19,937 nucleotides of DNA. Source: Karstenula rhodostoma CBS 690.94. Its lineage: Eukaryota; Ascomycota; Dothideomycetes; Pleosporales; Didymosphaeriaceae. The number at the start of each line of letters is the position of its first letter. Positions within the stretch are counted from its first letter, which is position 1. Made by a program: the position numbers and the translations under genes. Shown here one piece after another: positions 1 through 11,636 of the stretch. A model generated the notes under the pieces. That model saw nothing but the letters and a program-made list of their open reading frames with translations. It had not been told where the DNA came from and did not search any database. The stretch spans positions 2,969,815 to 2,989,751 of the forward strand of contig MU001493.1 in the NCBI GenBank assembly GCA_010093485.1. The letters are read 5' to 3'.

Positions 1-275
1 AATTATTTTATTAATTAATATTTAATATTTTATTAACTAATATTAAATATTCTATTAACTAATACTAATTATTCTATTAACTAATACTTAATATTTTATT
101 AACTAATATCTAATATTTTATTAATTAATATTAATTATTCTATTAACTAATATTTAATATTCTATTAACTAATATTTAATATTCTATTAATTAATACTAA
201 TTATTCTATTAACTAATACTAATTATTCTATTAACTAATATTTAATATTTTATTAATTAATATCTAGTATATAGA
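1..275. repeat. 22-bp AT-rich minisatellite, copy A
   Basis: About 12 tandem units of 22 bp run from the window edge to about 275. Each has the form YTATTAACTAATAYTWATTA with small changes; for example, unit starts at 71 and 93 are exactly 22 bp apart. The array is probably longer to the left of the window. The same array, less mutated, stands before copy B at 5543-5772. Here many units have TTATTAATTAATA where copy B keeps CTATTAACTAATA, so the C-to-T change has gone further in this copy. It precedes the helicase unit in both cases and so belongs to the duplicated unit rather than being a chance neighbour. Confidence 0.9.
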
Positions 276-1920
276 AACTATAATAGAAATAGTTATAAAA
301 ATTTAATTTTTTTATAATCCACTTTAATATAATTTTTTATATATAGCTAAACTTTTTTATTAACCCCTATTATAAAGTATATTTTTTTATATATTAATAT
401 TACTAAAATTTTTTTTTTTAATAATATTATATACTAGCTATAAACCTCTTACTAAATTATAATTTACTAAATTACTATTTAATAGTTTCTTTAGTAATAA
501 TTTTTTAGGAGGTAATTTATTTATTATATAGATAATATATATATTTTTAATTATTATAAAATTTTTAAATATTTCTTTATTATACTTTATAACTATATTT
601 ATTTAGAAACTAAACTATATTATAATTATATTTCTTTTAATATATATATTTAAAATAGTATTCTAAAATAAAATTATAAATATTTTAATTTTAAATTTTA
701 TTTTTAGTATATACTACCTTTTTTTTATTTCTAACTATTTTTTAAACTTTTTTTATATAAATAAATTTATATACTCTATAGTTTCTTTCCCTTTTACTAT
801 ATAATATAAAATTCTAAATAAATATTTCTTTATTATAGTTATATAGGTTTTTTTTTATTTACTAAATAGTATTTTTTACTTTTATATTATTATTTCTACT
901 ACTTTAAATTCTATCTAAATTATTATTTATATCTATTATTATTTTATTTTTTTAATAATTTTAATAGTCTAGCCCTATTTTATTATTATATATAATAATA
1001 TAAACCTTATTATATTTTTTTTTATAAAATTAAACTCTATATATATACCTCTTAAATACTATAATAGTATTAACTAGTTTTATTTTTAATTTATATTACT
1101 TTTTTTATTTTCTTTAAATAATATATTTTTTTCTATTATAAATTTATTTATTTTATTTTCTATATTACTAAAGAATTTTTTTCTTTTCTTATACTATACT
1201 TTTTATATCTATAATACTATTTTCTAATTTTATAAATAATTTACTATTCTAATTACTATAGCCCTACTAATTATACTATTTATTATATTTATATTTATTT
1301 TTAGTAAATTCTAAATAAATTTTTTATATCTTTACTTTTTTTTATTTATTATAATATTTTTAGCTATTATAATAGATAAATTTTATATATTTATTATTTT
1401 TTATATTATTATCTTTTTTAATTTTTATTTTAGTTTCTTATTTTTTTTTTATATTAACTTTTTTTAATTATTTTTTTTTTTTTTTATATTTTAGTTCTTT
1501 TTTTTATTATTCTATTTCTTAGTATATCTCTTTTTAATATTAATTCTACTAGTATTTTTATATACTTTTTTAATATTAGTTTTTTTATTTTCTACTATCT
1601 AATTCTTATACTTTTATATAATAAACTATATAATATTTTTTTTTAAAATATATTAATATATTTATTATATTATATTCTCTAGTATAAATATTATAAAAAT
1701 ATTACTAGTTGAATTATTTTTATTATATACTTTTCTATATATAGGGTTTCTAGAATATATAGTTTTATATATATACTATAATATATTTAGTAAATTACTT
1801 TTCTTTATAAATATTTAATAGTATATATATTATTATTACTAGTATATTTATTATTTAATACTAATAGTTATATTATTTTTATTATATACTAATATATAAT
1901 ATTTTTCTAGTTTAGCTTAG
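276..1920. other. Upstream region of the copy A helicase unit, no assignable gene
   Basis: This stretch aligns along its whole length with about 5848-7515 of copy B, but it carries only one copy of a 72-bp segment that is doubled in B. The plus strand is pyrimidine-rich, with long T and CT runs, so the minus strand is purine-rich. A minus-strand coding relic is therefore possible, but no frame gives a product I can recognise. No normal start codon exists on either strand. I see no RNA gene or promoter in it. Confidence 0.6.
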
Positions 1921-1923
1921 TAG

Positions 1924-1963
1924 CTATTTAATTTTAGTCTAGACTATAACTAAAATTAAATAG
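1924..1963. repeat. 15-bp inverted repeat upstream of TLH copy A
   Basis: Arms 1924-1938 and 1949-1963 are perfect reverse complements (left arm CTATTTAATTTTAGT) with a 10-nt spacer, and the centre is itself close to palindromic. The same structure is at 7518-7559 in copy B. An imperfect relative of its central part follows at 1999-2023. The pair lies just upstream of the helicase frame in both copies, so it may be a regulatory or replication-linked hairpin or the remnant of a small inserted palindrome. Its role is inferred only from position. Confidence 0.75.
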
Positions 1964-1998
1964 TATTATATATTCCCTCTACTTTAGTAGTCTACTAA

Positions 1999-2023
1999 TT
2001 TTAATCTAAATTAGAGTTAAAAT
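1999..2023. repeat. Second imperfect palindrome upstream of TLH copy A
   Basis: A 25-bp imperfect palindrome begins TTTTAATCT and ends GAGTTAAAAT. It corresponds to 7593-7617 in copy B and resembles the core of the preceding inverted repeat (TTTTA..CTAGA..TA..GCTAAAAT in the better preserved copy B). Two related palindromes side by side form a conserved upstream module of the helicase unit. Confidence 0.55.
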
Positions 2024-2052
2024 TAAGTTTATCTTTCCTATTTATTATAGTT

Positions 2053-5000
2053 TAAATAATATTTATTTATTTTAATAAAATTTATAATTTTATATTTTAT
2101 ATTTTATATTATTATATTTTTTTTTCTAGTAAAGTATTTTTTTATTTTAATAGAAAGTACTATAATATTACTATACCTAAATAAAAATATAAAATTTAAG
2201 AATTAATTAATAATTTATCTAATAATTTTTTTTTTATAGAACTATAAGGACTTTATTATTTTTATTAAAACTAAAATATTTTATTCTAGTCTACTAGTAT
2301 ATAGTAATAATTATTACTATAATATATTTATTTATTTATATAATAATTATATAATTTATAGTTATTTCTATAATAGTATAACTAAATACTATCTCTAGTA
2401 CTCTAATTATATTAAAATAATTATAAACTAATAGTTTTTTTCTTTTATTTTACCTCTATTTATCTATCTTAATATAATCTACTAATTTAAAGTATTTTTT
2501 ACTAGTATTATAGAAATTTTATTTAAATTATATAGTATTTCTATATTTCTAATTAATTTATATTTTAATTTTTATTATTTTTAATTTATATTATTTCTAA
2601 CTAAATCTATTATTTCTACTATATAACTAAATTATAATATAGTTTTTTTTTTAAAATTCTAGCTATAATATACTTTAGTATAAATATAGTATATATAGAA
2701 ATAATAGTTATAATTTATATTTAATATACCTTCTATATTTATAAATTTATAAATAGTATATACTAAATTTTTAAAAATCTTTACTAGTATTATTATATAG
2801 TAAGCGTATCTAGTATTTATTATTATATTTAAAATTAAATTTAAATTTAAACTTTTTTATTTATATATTATTATAAAGAGTATAGCTTATATATAATAAA
2901 ATATAATAATAAAAACCTTTTATTTTATATAAATCTAAATAATATAAAAGTATAAATATAATATTTTTATAATTTCTATTAAATTTTATTAAGACTTTAC
3001 TTTTTACTATACTAATTTTTTTTAAAAAATCTTTTTTCTTTTTTTTTATACTTTATCTTCTAGAACTATATAATCTAAGACTCTTTATTTATAAAAATAT
3101 TAGTAACTAGTTTAAAAATAAATTATAATCTATTTAAATATAATAGAAGTTCCCCCTATTATTAAAAAATACTATAACTATATATATTTAAATCTATTTA
3201 AAAAATATTATTATACTTTCTAACTCTTTTTACTAGAATAAACTAGTTAGTCTACTTAATTTAAATTTATTTTTATTATTCTAGTGGCCTTTCTTAGTCT
3301 TTCCCTCTAAGGTAATAAATTTTAAGAGATTTATAACTTTACTACTAATATATTAGTCCTTAAAAAGATATATAAATTTACTAGTTTATAATATTTCTAA
3401 AATATACTTTTTTATATAATATTTATAGAGACTTTAGATTATTCTAATTTTAATTTACTAGTTTTTTAAAAGGAGGCTAGTTTTTTTATTATTAAGCTAA
3501 ATAATTATAAGGTAGAGAATTAAAATAGAGAGTTATATAATATATTTAAAATATAGATATATAATTATTTTACTATAGAGTATTTTATTTTTATAAATTA
3601 ATTTATTAATATAATATACTTCCTTAGTATTTTTTAATATAGAGAAAATTTAAATACTTTTACTTACTAGAATAGAAATAGTATAACTATTTATAAAATT
3701 AAAATAAACCTTACTTTATTCTCTTCTATAATAAGTAATTTATTTAAAAAGGTATTTACTTTTTTTTACTAACTAGTATTTATATAAATATAGATAGGGC
3801 TACCCTCTATTCTATAGAATATACTAAAAAAAAATCTAAAAAATATAATTTCTAGTTTTAGTATTTTTAATATAGATAATCTATAATTTAAATATAATAC
3901 TAGTTTTATTATTTAATAACTTTTATAGTTATTTAATATAAAGGGTTCTAAAGATTATTTACTTATTAGTATTAAAAACTATATTTAGATATAATAGTAT
4001 TATAATTTTATTTAAAAATTTTTTAGTATATTCTTAGATCTTATATACTTTATAAGTAGCTAGTTTAATTATAATACTAAGGTATTAAGCTTATAATTTA
4101 AAAATAATTATATAATTAGTATATAGAATATATTTCTCTATAATAGTTTTATTACTATTATTTTTTAATATTATAAGAATTATAATAGAAATAAATTTAT
4201 AAAAACTATTTATTATTTTTTTTTTTTATAAAGTAAATAGTTTTTTAGTCTAGTATATCTAGTTTATTTATCCTTTCTATCTTATTATATAGGGATAAAT
4301 TAATAAGAAGATATATAATTATTACTATAATTAAATTTAAAATTATTTACTTTAACTAGATCTATTTAATAAGTAATAAACTATCTTTTAAACTTTTAGT
4401 TATATTATAAAATAGGTAATATTTTATTAAATAAAAAAAAAGATTAATATTAGTATAATATATTATCTTTTTATTACCTTTAATAGAAAATTTTCTATTA
4501 CTAATTACCTACTATAGAAACTATTAAAAAAGGAGATTAATAAAATAATAAATAAAATAAAGATAGAAATTTATAAAATATAAACTAGTTATTTACTAAA
4601 AATAGTCTATATAGTTTATACTCTAGATATTTTAAAAATTTTTATTTATAAGTTTAATAATTTAGAGGTATATTTTAAGATATCTACTAAGTAGTATAAG
4701 GCCCTAGAATTTCTTTTAATTTAAGAAAAAGAGATTTTTTAAAAAGTTAAAAAAATTATTTATTTTAATTATCTAGATATTAATATAGTATAACTATTAT
4801 AAAAGAATTTTAAAAAATTAGTCTAGTTTAAAAAATAATAAAAATAAATTTTTTATATAATTTTAATAAGGAAGAGTATAGTTATCTATATTATAGATAT
4901 TAGTATAAATATTAAATATATCTTAGCTATTTTTTTAGTTCCCCTTTATTTATATATTAGTAAAATATAACGTATCTTTTTATTCTCCCTATTTTATTAA

Positions 5001-5472
5001 GTTACTCTACCTTATAGTAAATCTCTATAATATAGGTATTAGATTTAATAAAAGTTTTTTTTTTTTTTTTTTTTTCTAAACTATAGTTAGACTATTATTA
5101 TTATTCTACTAGTAGTATTTTATTTTAATTTTTTTTATTATTATTTTAAATTATAGATTAGAATTACTATATAGTAATAAAGAGTATATAATAAATAAGT
5201 ATTTATTATTCTAGTAATCCCTAAAAATATTTTAAATAATTTCTTTTAAATCTATATTATTAGATAGAAAATATTAGAAGTATTAGAGAGAATTATAGTA
5301 AATAAGTTTTATTATATTATTTTTCTAAATATAATTTATTATTTTTATTTTTATAATTTCTATATATTTATTAAATATTATATCTCTTTTATATTTCTTT
5401 TTATAACCCTACTACCTACTAAATAGAATTAAGTCTTTTAATTTTTTAAACTTTTTATTAATATTATAATCT
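2053..5472 (+). pseudogene. Telomere-linked RecQ-like helicase relic, copy A (truncated, interrupted)
   Basis: This is the partner of the copy B helicase, aligned base for base with it apart from C/T and G/A differences and a few indels. The family consists of superfamily 2 DNA helicases found next to fungal telomeres. Visible here are the Walker A remnant at 5038-5055 (ATT AGA TTT AAT AAA AGT, decoding to TGSGKS), the DECH box remnant near 5301-5312 (AAT AAG TTT TAT), and the motif III region near 5400-5420. The unit stops at 5472, just after motif III, so motifs IV-VI and the C-terminus are absent. A 139-bp insertion at 4904-5042 splits the residues just before Walker A and shifts the frame. 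It lacks a 42-bp in-frame segment that B has near 7921-7962. It is more T-rich than B, with many CT-to-TT and AG-to-AA changes. The start is approximate because ATG codons have become ATA. Confidence 0.85.
4904..5042. mobile_element. 139-bp insertion with 6-bp direct repeats inside copy A helicase
   Basis: Copy B reads straight through from codons decoding to IYVMGT into GSGKS, whereas copy A has 139 extra bases at this point. TATTAG stands at 4898-4903 before the extra DNA and again at 5037-5042 at its end, as expected for a target-site duplication. The length is not a multiple of three, so it breaks the frame. The boundaries cannot be placed to give GT...AG ends, so it does not look like a spliceosomal intron. 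I see no clear terminal inverted repeats, although mutation could have hidden them. It could be a short SINE-like or MITE-like insertion; B could only have lost it by precise excision, since B keeps the intact motif. Confidence 0.6.
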
Positions 5473-5542
5473 AAGTATATTAGGTTATAGAATATATATT
5501 ATATATTCTATAAAAAGTAGTATATACACGAAATAGTAATAC
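5473..5542. other. Junction between duplicated units A and B
   Basis: Homology between the two units ends at 5472 (matching 10978 in copy B), and the copy B minisatellite begins near 5543. The 70 bp between match neither copy. They contain a perfect 13-bp inverted repeat and, at 5525-5530, TACACG, which keeps one of the very few CpA dinucleotides of the window next to a CpG. This is probably the breakpoint sequence of the duplication. Confidence 0.65.
5486..5512. repeat. Perfect 13-bp palindrome at the A/B junction
   Basis: Arms 5486-5498 (TATAGAATATATA) and 5500-5512 are exact reverse complements around a single T. The palindrome lies in the short sequence unique to the junction, between the truncated copy A helicase and the start of unit B. 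In DNA this AT-rich short palindromes are common, but 13 perfect pairs exactly at a breakpoint suggest a link with the recombination that joined the units. Confidence 0.6.
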
Positions 5543-5772
5543 CTAATATCCTATTAACTAATACCTAGTATTCTATTAACTAATACTAATTATTCTATCT
5601 ATTAACTAATACTAATTATTCTATTAACTAATACTTAATATTCTATTAACTAATACTAATTATCCTATTAACTAATACTTAATATCCTATTAACTAATAC
5701 TAATTATTTTATTAACTAATACTAATTATCCTATTAACTAATATTAATTATTCTATTAACTAATACCTAGTA
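5543..5772. repeat. 22-bp minisatellite, copy B
   Basis: About ten tandem 22-bp units are present, each CTATTAACTAATA followed by one of three 9-bp tails (CCTAGTATT, CTAATTATT or CTTAATATY). One unit near 5595 is 26 bp long because CTAT is doubled. The array is better preserved than the copy A array and shows the likely ancestral unit. Alternating tail types hint at a higher-order arrangement of two unit variants. It lies immediately before the duplicated 72-bp segment and marks the left end of unit B. Confidence 0.9.
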
Positions 5773-5775
5773 TTT

Positions 5776-5919
5776 AGAAACTATAATAGGGGTAATTATA
5801 AAAGTTTAACTTTTCTATAGCCCCCTTTAGTATAATCCTTTATATCTAGGAACTATAATAGAGATAGTTATAAAAGTTTAACTTTTCTATATCCCTCCTT
5901 AGTATAATCCTTTATATAT
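5776..5919. repeat. 72-bp tandem duplication next to the minisatellite
   Basis: Two direct copies, 5776-5847 and 5848-5919, start AGAAACTATAATAG and AGGAACTATAATAG. They share AAAGTTTAACTTTTCTATA and TAGTATAATCCTTTATAT. Copy A has a single version, starting at about 283. The doubling is therefore specific to unit B, or was lost from A. No function is apparent. Confidence 0.85.
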
Positions 5920-7517
5920 ATCTAAACTTTTCTATTAACCCCTATTATAAGGTATATCCTTCTATATACTAATATTATTAAAATTTTCCTTTTTAATAGT
6001 ATAATATACTAGCTATAGACCTCTTACTAAGTTATATTTTACTAAGTTACTATTTAATAGTTTCTCTAGTAATAATTTTTTAGGAGATAGTCTATTTATT
6101 ATATAGATAATATATATATTCTTAATTACTATAAAATCCTTAAATACCTTCTTATTATACTTTATAACTATATCTATCTAGAAGCTAAACTATACTATAA
6201 TTATACTTCTTTTAATATATATATTTAAGATAGTATTCTAAGGTAAGATTATAAATATTTTAATTTTAAACTTTACCCTTAGTATATACTATCTCTTTTC
6301 TATCTCTAGCTATTTTCTAAACTTTTTTTATATAGATAGGTTTATATACTCTATAACTTCTTCCCCTTTTAATATATAATATAAAACTCTAAATAAGTAT
6401 TTCTTTATTATAGTTATATAGCCTCTTTTTTATTTACTAAATAGTACTTTTTACTCCTATACTATTATTTCTACTACTTTAAATTCTATCTAAATTACTA
6501 CCTATATCTATTATTACCTTATCTCCCTAATAATTTTAATAGTCTAGCCCTACTTTACTATTATATATAGTAATATAAACTTTACTATATCCCCCCCTAT
6601 AAGGCTAGACTCTATATATATACCTTTTAAATACTATAATAATACTAGCTAGTTTTATTTTTAATTTATATTATTTTCTTTATTTTTTCTAGATAATATA
6701 TCTTTCTCTATTATAAATTTACTTACTCTATTTTCTATATTAGTAAAGAACCTTTTTTCCTTTTTATACTATACTTTTTATATCTATAATACTATTTTCT
6801 AATCCTATAAATAGTTTACTACTCTAACTACTATAGCCCTACTAATTATATTATCTATTATATTTATACCTATTTTTAGTAAATTCTAGATAAACTTTCT
6901 ATACCTCTACTCCTCTTTATTTATTATAATATTTTTAACTATTATAGTAGATAAGTCTTATATACTTACTACCTTTTATACTATTACCTCTTTTAACTTT
7001 TACTTTAGTCTCTTATTTACTTCTCTTATACTAATTTCTCTTAATTATTTTTTCTTTTTTTTTTTTATATTTTAGTCCTTCTCTTTATTATTCTATCTTT
7101 TAGTATACCTCTTCTTAGTATTAATTCTACTAATACTTTTATATACTTTCTTAATATTAGTTTTTTTATTCTTTACTATCTAACTCTTATACTCTTATAT
7201 AATAAACTAGGTAATATTTTTTTTTAAAATATATTAATATACCTATTATACTATATCCTCTAGTATAGATATTATAAAAATATTACTAGTAGAGTTATCC
7301 TTATTATATATTTCTCTATATATAGGGCCCCTAGAATATATAGCTTTATATATATACTATAGTATATTTAGTAAATTACTCTTAATTAATTCCTTTTCTT
7401 TATAAATACCTAATAGTATATATACTATTATTATTAGTATATTTATTATTTAATACTAGTAGCTATATTATCCTTATTATATACTAATATATAATATTTT
7501 TCTAGTCTAGCTTAGTA
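5920..7517. other. Upstream region of the copy B helicase unit, possible minus-strand relic
   Basis: This aligns with about 350-1920 of copy A. The plus strand is strongly pyrimidine-rich, so the minus strand is purine-rich. Read on the minus strand, 6880-7150 gives a Lys/Arg/Glu-rich stretch, and about 6000-6450 gives a readable but unfamiliar peptide with former Gln and Arg codons. I could not find one frame that joins them or any family motif. A decayed divergent gene upstream of the helicase is possible but unproven. The region has no ATG or CAT start trinucleotide on either strand that I can see. Confidence 0.35.
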
Positions 7518-7559
7518 ACTATTTAATTTTAGTCTAGACTATAGCTAAAATTAAATAGT
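7518..7559. repeat. 15-bp inverted repeat upstream of TLH copy B
   Basis: Arms 7518-7532 (ACTATTTAATTTTAG) and 7545-7559 are perfect reverse complements with a 12-nt spacer that contains AGTCTAGACT overlapping the left arm. The equivalent in copy A is at 1924-1963. Perfect pairing survives in both copies although they have been mutated independently. The arms contain few cytosines that could mutate, which may explain their survival without any selection. Confidence 0.75.
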
Positions 7560-7592
7560 ACTATATATTCCCTCTACCTTAGTAGCCTATTA

Positions 7593-7617
7593 ATTTTAAC
7601 CTAGATTAGGGCTAAAA
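7593..7617. repeat. Second palindrome upstream of TLH copy B
   Basis: This 25-bp imperfect palindrome begins TTTTAACC and ends GGGCTAAAAT, and its core closely resembles the core of the inverted repeat 75 bp before it. It is followed by ATCGAGG, one of the few CpG sites left in unit B. It is conserved in position at 1999-2023 of copy A. Confidence 0.55.
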
Positions 7618-7920
7618 TCGAGGCTATCTCCCCTATCTATTATAGCCTAAGTAATATTTATTTATTTTAATAAAGTTTATAATTTTATATTCTATATATT
7701 ATATTACTATACTTTCCTTTTTAATAAGGTATTCTTTTATTTTAGTAGAGAGTATTATAATACTACTATACCTAAATAAAAATATAAAATCTAAAAGTTA
7801 GTTAATAATCTATTTAATAACTATTCTCTTTTATAAAACTATAAGGACTTTATTATCTCTACTAAGGTTAAAATACTCTATTCTAGTCTACTAGTATATA
7901 GTAATAGTTATTACTATAAT

Positions 7921-7962
7921 ATATATAGCTTAATTATTACTAGAGCTATTATAAAATATAAT
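7921..7962. repeat. 42-bp in-frame segment present only in copy B, between 10-bp direct repeats
   Basis: TATAATATAT stands at 7915-7924 and again at 7957-7966. Copy A has a single version and lacks the 42 bp between. The segment is 14 codons long, so the helicase frame is kept. It falls just before the Cys/His finger-like segment. Either B gained it by insertion or tandem slippage, or A lost it by recombination between the direct repeats. Its centre contains TAGCT and AGCTA as a short inverted pair. Confidence 0.6.
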
Positions 7963-10900
7963 ATATTTATTTATCTATATAATAGTTATATAATCTATAG
8001 CCATTTCTATAATAGTATAACTAAATATAGTCTTTAATACTCTAATTATATTAGAATAATTATAAGCTAATAGTTCTTTTCTTTTATTCTACCCCTATTT
8101 ATCTACCTTAGTATAACCTACTAATTTAAGGTACCTTTTACTAGTATTATAGAAATCCTATCTAAATTATATAGTACTTTTATATCTCTAATTAATTTAT
8201 ATTCTAATTTTTATTACTTTTAATTTATATTATTTCTAGCTAAGTCTATTACTTCTACTATATAACTAAATTATAATATAGCCTCTTTTCTAAAGTTCTA
8301 GCTATAATATACTTTAGTATAGGTATAATATATATAGAAATAATAGCTATAATTTATATCTAATATACCTTTTATATCTATAAATCTATAAATAATATAT
8401 ACTAAATTCTTAGAGATCTTTACTAGTATTATTATATAGTAAGCGTACCTAGCGTTTATTACTATACCTAAAGCTAAACTTAAATCTAAGCTCTTCTACC
8501 TATATACTACTATAAAGAGTATGGCTTATATATAATAAAATATAGTAATAAAAACCTCCTACTTTATATAAATTTAAGTAATATAGGAGTATAAATATAA
8601 TATTCCTATAGTTTCTATTAAATTTTACTAAAACTTTACTCTTTACTATACTAATTCTTTTTAGAAAATCTTTCTTTTCTTTTTTTATACTTTATCTTTT
8701 AGAGCTATATAATCTAAGACTCTTTATTTATAAAAATATTAGTAACTAGCTTAGAAGTAGGTTATAACCTATCTAGATATAATAAAAGTTCCCCCTACTA
8801 TTAAAGAATACTATAACTATATATATTTAAACCTATTTAAAGAATATTATTATACTTTCTAGCTTTTTTTACTAGAATAAACTAGCTAGTCTATTTAGTT
8901 TAAACTTATTCTTATTATTCTAATAGTCTTCCTTAGTCTCTCCCCCTAAGGTAATAGATTTTAAGAAATTTATAACTTTACTACTAATATATTAGTCCTT
9001 AAAAAAATATATAGATTTACTAGTTTATAGTATTTCTAAAATATACTTCTCTATATAATACCTATAGAGGCTTTAGATTATTTTAATTCTAATTTACTAG
9101 TTTTTTAAAAGGAGGCTAGCTTTCTTATTACTAAGCTAGATAACTATAAGGTAGAGGATTAAAATAGAGAGCTATATAATATATTTAAAATATAGGTATA
9201 TAACTACTTTATTATAGAGTACTTTACCTTTATAAATTAGTTTATTAATATAGTATACTTTTTTAATACTTTTTAGTATAGGGAGAATTTAGATATCTTT
9301 ATCTACTAGAATAGGGATAGTATAACTATTTATAAAATTAGAATAGACCTTATTTTATTTTTTTTTATAATAAGTAATCTATTTAAGGAGGTATTTATTC
9401 TTCTCTACTAGCTAGTATTTATATAGATATAGATAGGGCTACCTTCTATCCTATAGAATATACTAAAAAAAGATCTAAAAAATATAATCTTTAGTTTTAA
9501 TATCTTTAATATAGATAACCTATAACTTAAGTATAGTACTAGTTTTATTATCTAATAGCTTTTATAGTTATTTAATATAAAGGGCTCTAAAGGTTATTTA
9601 CTTACTAGTATTAAAAACTATACTTAGATATAGTAATACTATAATTTTATTTAAAAATTCCTTAATATACTCTTAAATCTTATATACTTTATAAGTGGCC
9701 AGTTTAGTTATAGTATTAAGATATTAAGCTTATAACTTAAAAATAATTATATAACTAATATCTAGAATATATTCCTTTATAATAGTTTTATTACTATTAT
9801 TTCTTAATACTATAAGGGCTATAATAGAGATAAATCTATAAAAACTATCTACTACTTTCTTTTTTATAAAGTAGATAGTTTTTTAGTCTAGTATATCTGG
9901 CTTATTTATCCTTTCTACCTTACTATATAGGGATAAATTAATAAGGAGATATATAACTATTACTATAATTAAGTCTAGAGTTACCTATTTTAGCTAAATC
10001 TACTTAATAAGTAATAGACTACTTTTTAGACTCTTAGTTATATTATAAGGCGGGTAATATTTTATTAAATAGAAAAAGAAATTAATATTAATATAATATA
10101 TTATCTCCTTATTACTTTTAGTAGAAAATTTTCTACTACTAATCGCCTATTATAGAAACTATTAAAGGAAAAGGTTAATAAGATAATAGATAAAGTAGAG
10201 ATAAAAATCTATAAAATATAAGTTAGTTATTTACTAAAAATAGCCTATATAGTTTATACTCTAGATATCTTAAGGATTTTTACTTATAAGTTTAATAATT
10301 TAGAGGTATATTTTAAGATATCTACTAAGTAGTATAAAATCCTAAAGTTTCTTTTAATTTAAAAAGAAGAGGCTTTCTAGAAAGTTAAAAAAGCTATCTA
10401 TCCTAATTATTTAGATATTAATATAGTATAATTATTATAAAAGAATTTTAAAAAGTTAGTCTAGTTTAGAGAATAATAAAAGTAAGCTCTCTATATAATT
10501 TTAATAGGGGAGAGTATAGTTATCTATATTATAGATACTAGGTTTAGTAAAAGTTTTTTTTTCCTTTTTTTTATCTACTTTCTAGACTATAATTAGACTA
10601 TTATTATTATCCTATTAGTAGTACTTTACTCTAACTTTCTTTATTATTATTCTAAATTATAAATTAGAGCCACTATATAGTAGTAAAGAGTATATAATAA
10701 GTAAATATTTATTATTCTAGTAATTTCTAAAAGTATCTCGAATAATTCCTTCTAGACCTATATTACTAGGTAGAAAGTATTAAAAGTATTAGAGAGAATT
10801 ATAGTAGATAAGTTTTACTATATTATTTTTCTAGATATAGTCTATTACTCTTATTTTTATAATTTCTATATACTTATTAAATATTATATCCCTTTTATAC

Positions 10901-11636
10901 TCCTTTTTATAACCCTACTATCTATTAAATAGAGTTAAGCCTTTTAACTTTTTAAATTTTCTATTAATATTATAACCTTTAGAAAGTTTACTATTTAGTT
11001 TAAAATCTAGTATAAGGTTTATACCTTATATATAATAAGTATAGACTCTATAATAGCTATAGTAGAATATATTAAAAAGGTTTTTTAATTATATAAAAAG
11101 GTTTTTATTTATATTAACCTTATTATAACTATAGATATACTAGCTCTATAGCTTAACTATTCTAAATACTATAAAAAAATAAAAAAAAAAAAATAATTTA
11201 TAAGTCTAGTATAATTCTAGGCCTTAAAAATAGATATTATAGTAACTATAAGTATTCTTATAGAAGGTCTAAATATACTAGATATATATATAATACTATA
11301 TTTTATACTACTAGTAAACTTCTATAGTCTTATCTAGATAGGTAGATAAATTAGTTAGAATAGTAAATCTAGCCTTATTAGACTAGTATTAGTAAATACT
11401 ATCTCTAATATATATTTTAATAAGGCTAGTAATATAGTAAAAATACCTATTTTTATCTATATATAACTTTAGTTTCTAAATAAAGTCTACTATTATATTA
11501 TTATTAATAGCTTTTTAAATAGTAATACCTTAAGGATAATATATACCCCTTTTAAGTAACTTTATAATATTTATATATTAAGATTCTACCCTCCTATATA
11601 AACTGGCTCTATTTAGGTACTATAAACTCCCTAGCT

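Noticed and set aside
4904..5042. Insertion in copy A as a spliceosomal intron lost from copy B
   Set aside because: Within the 6-bp ambiguity of the boundaries no placement gives GT at the left end and AG at the right end, and the joined exon must match copy B.
5041..5075. Poly-T run as a poly(A) tail of an inserted element
   Set aside because: The run follows Walker A codons in both copies and comes from C-to-T changes in former Leu/Phe codons; copy B still has cytosines in it.
5543..5772. CRISPR-like array from regular repeats
   Set aside because: Units are contiguous 22-bp tandem copies with variable tails, no unique spacers, and the genome type is fungal.
6880..7150. Minus-strand coiled-coil protein
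   Set aside because: A Lys/Arg/Glu-rich reading is expected from any purine-rich strand, and no continuous frame or family motif supports a gene.
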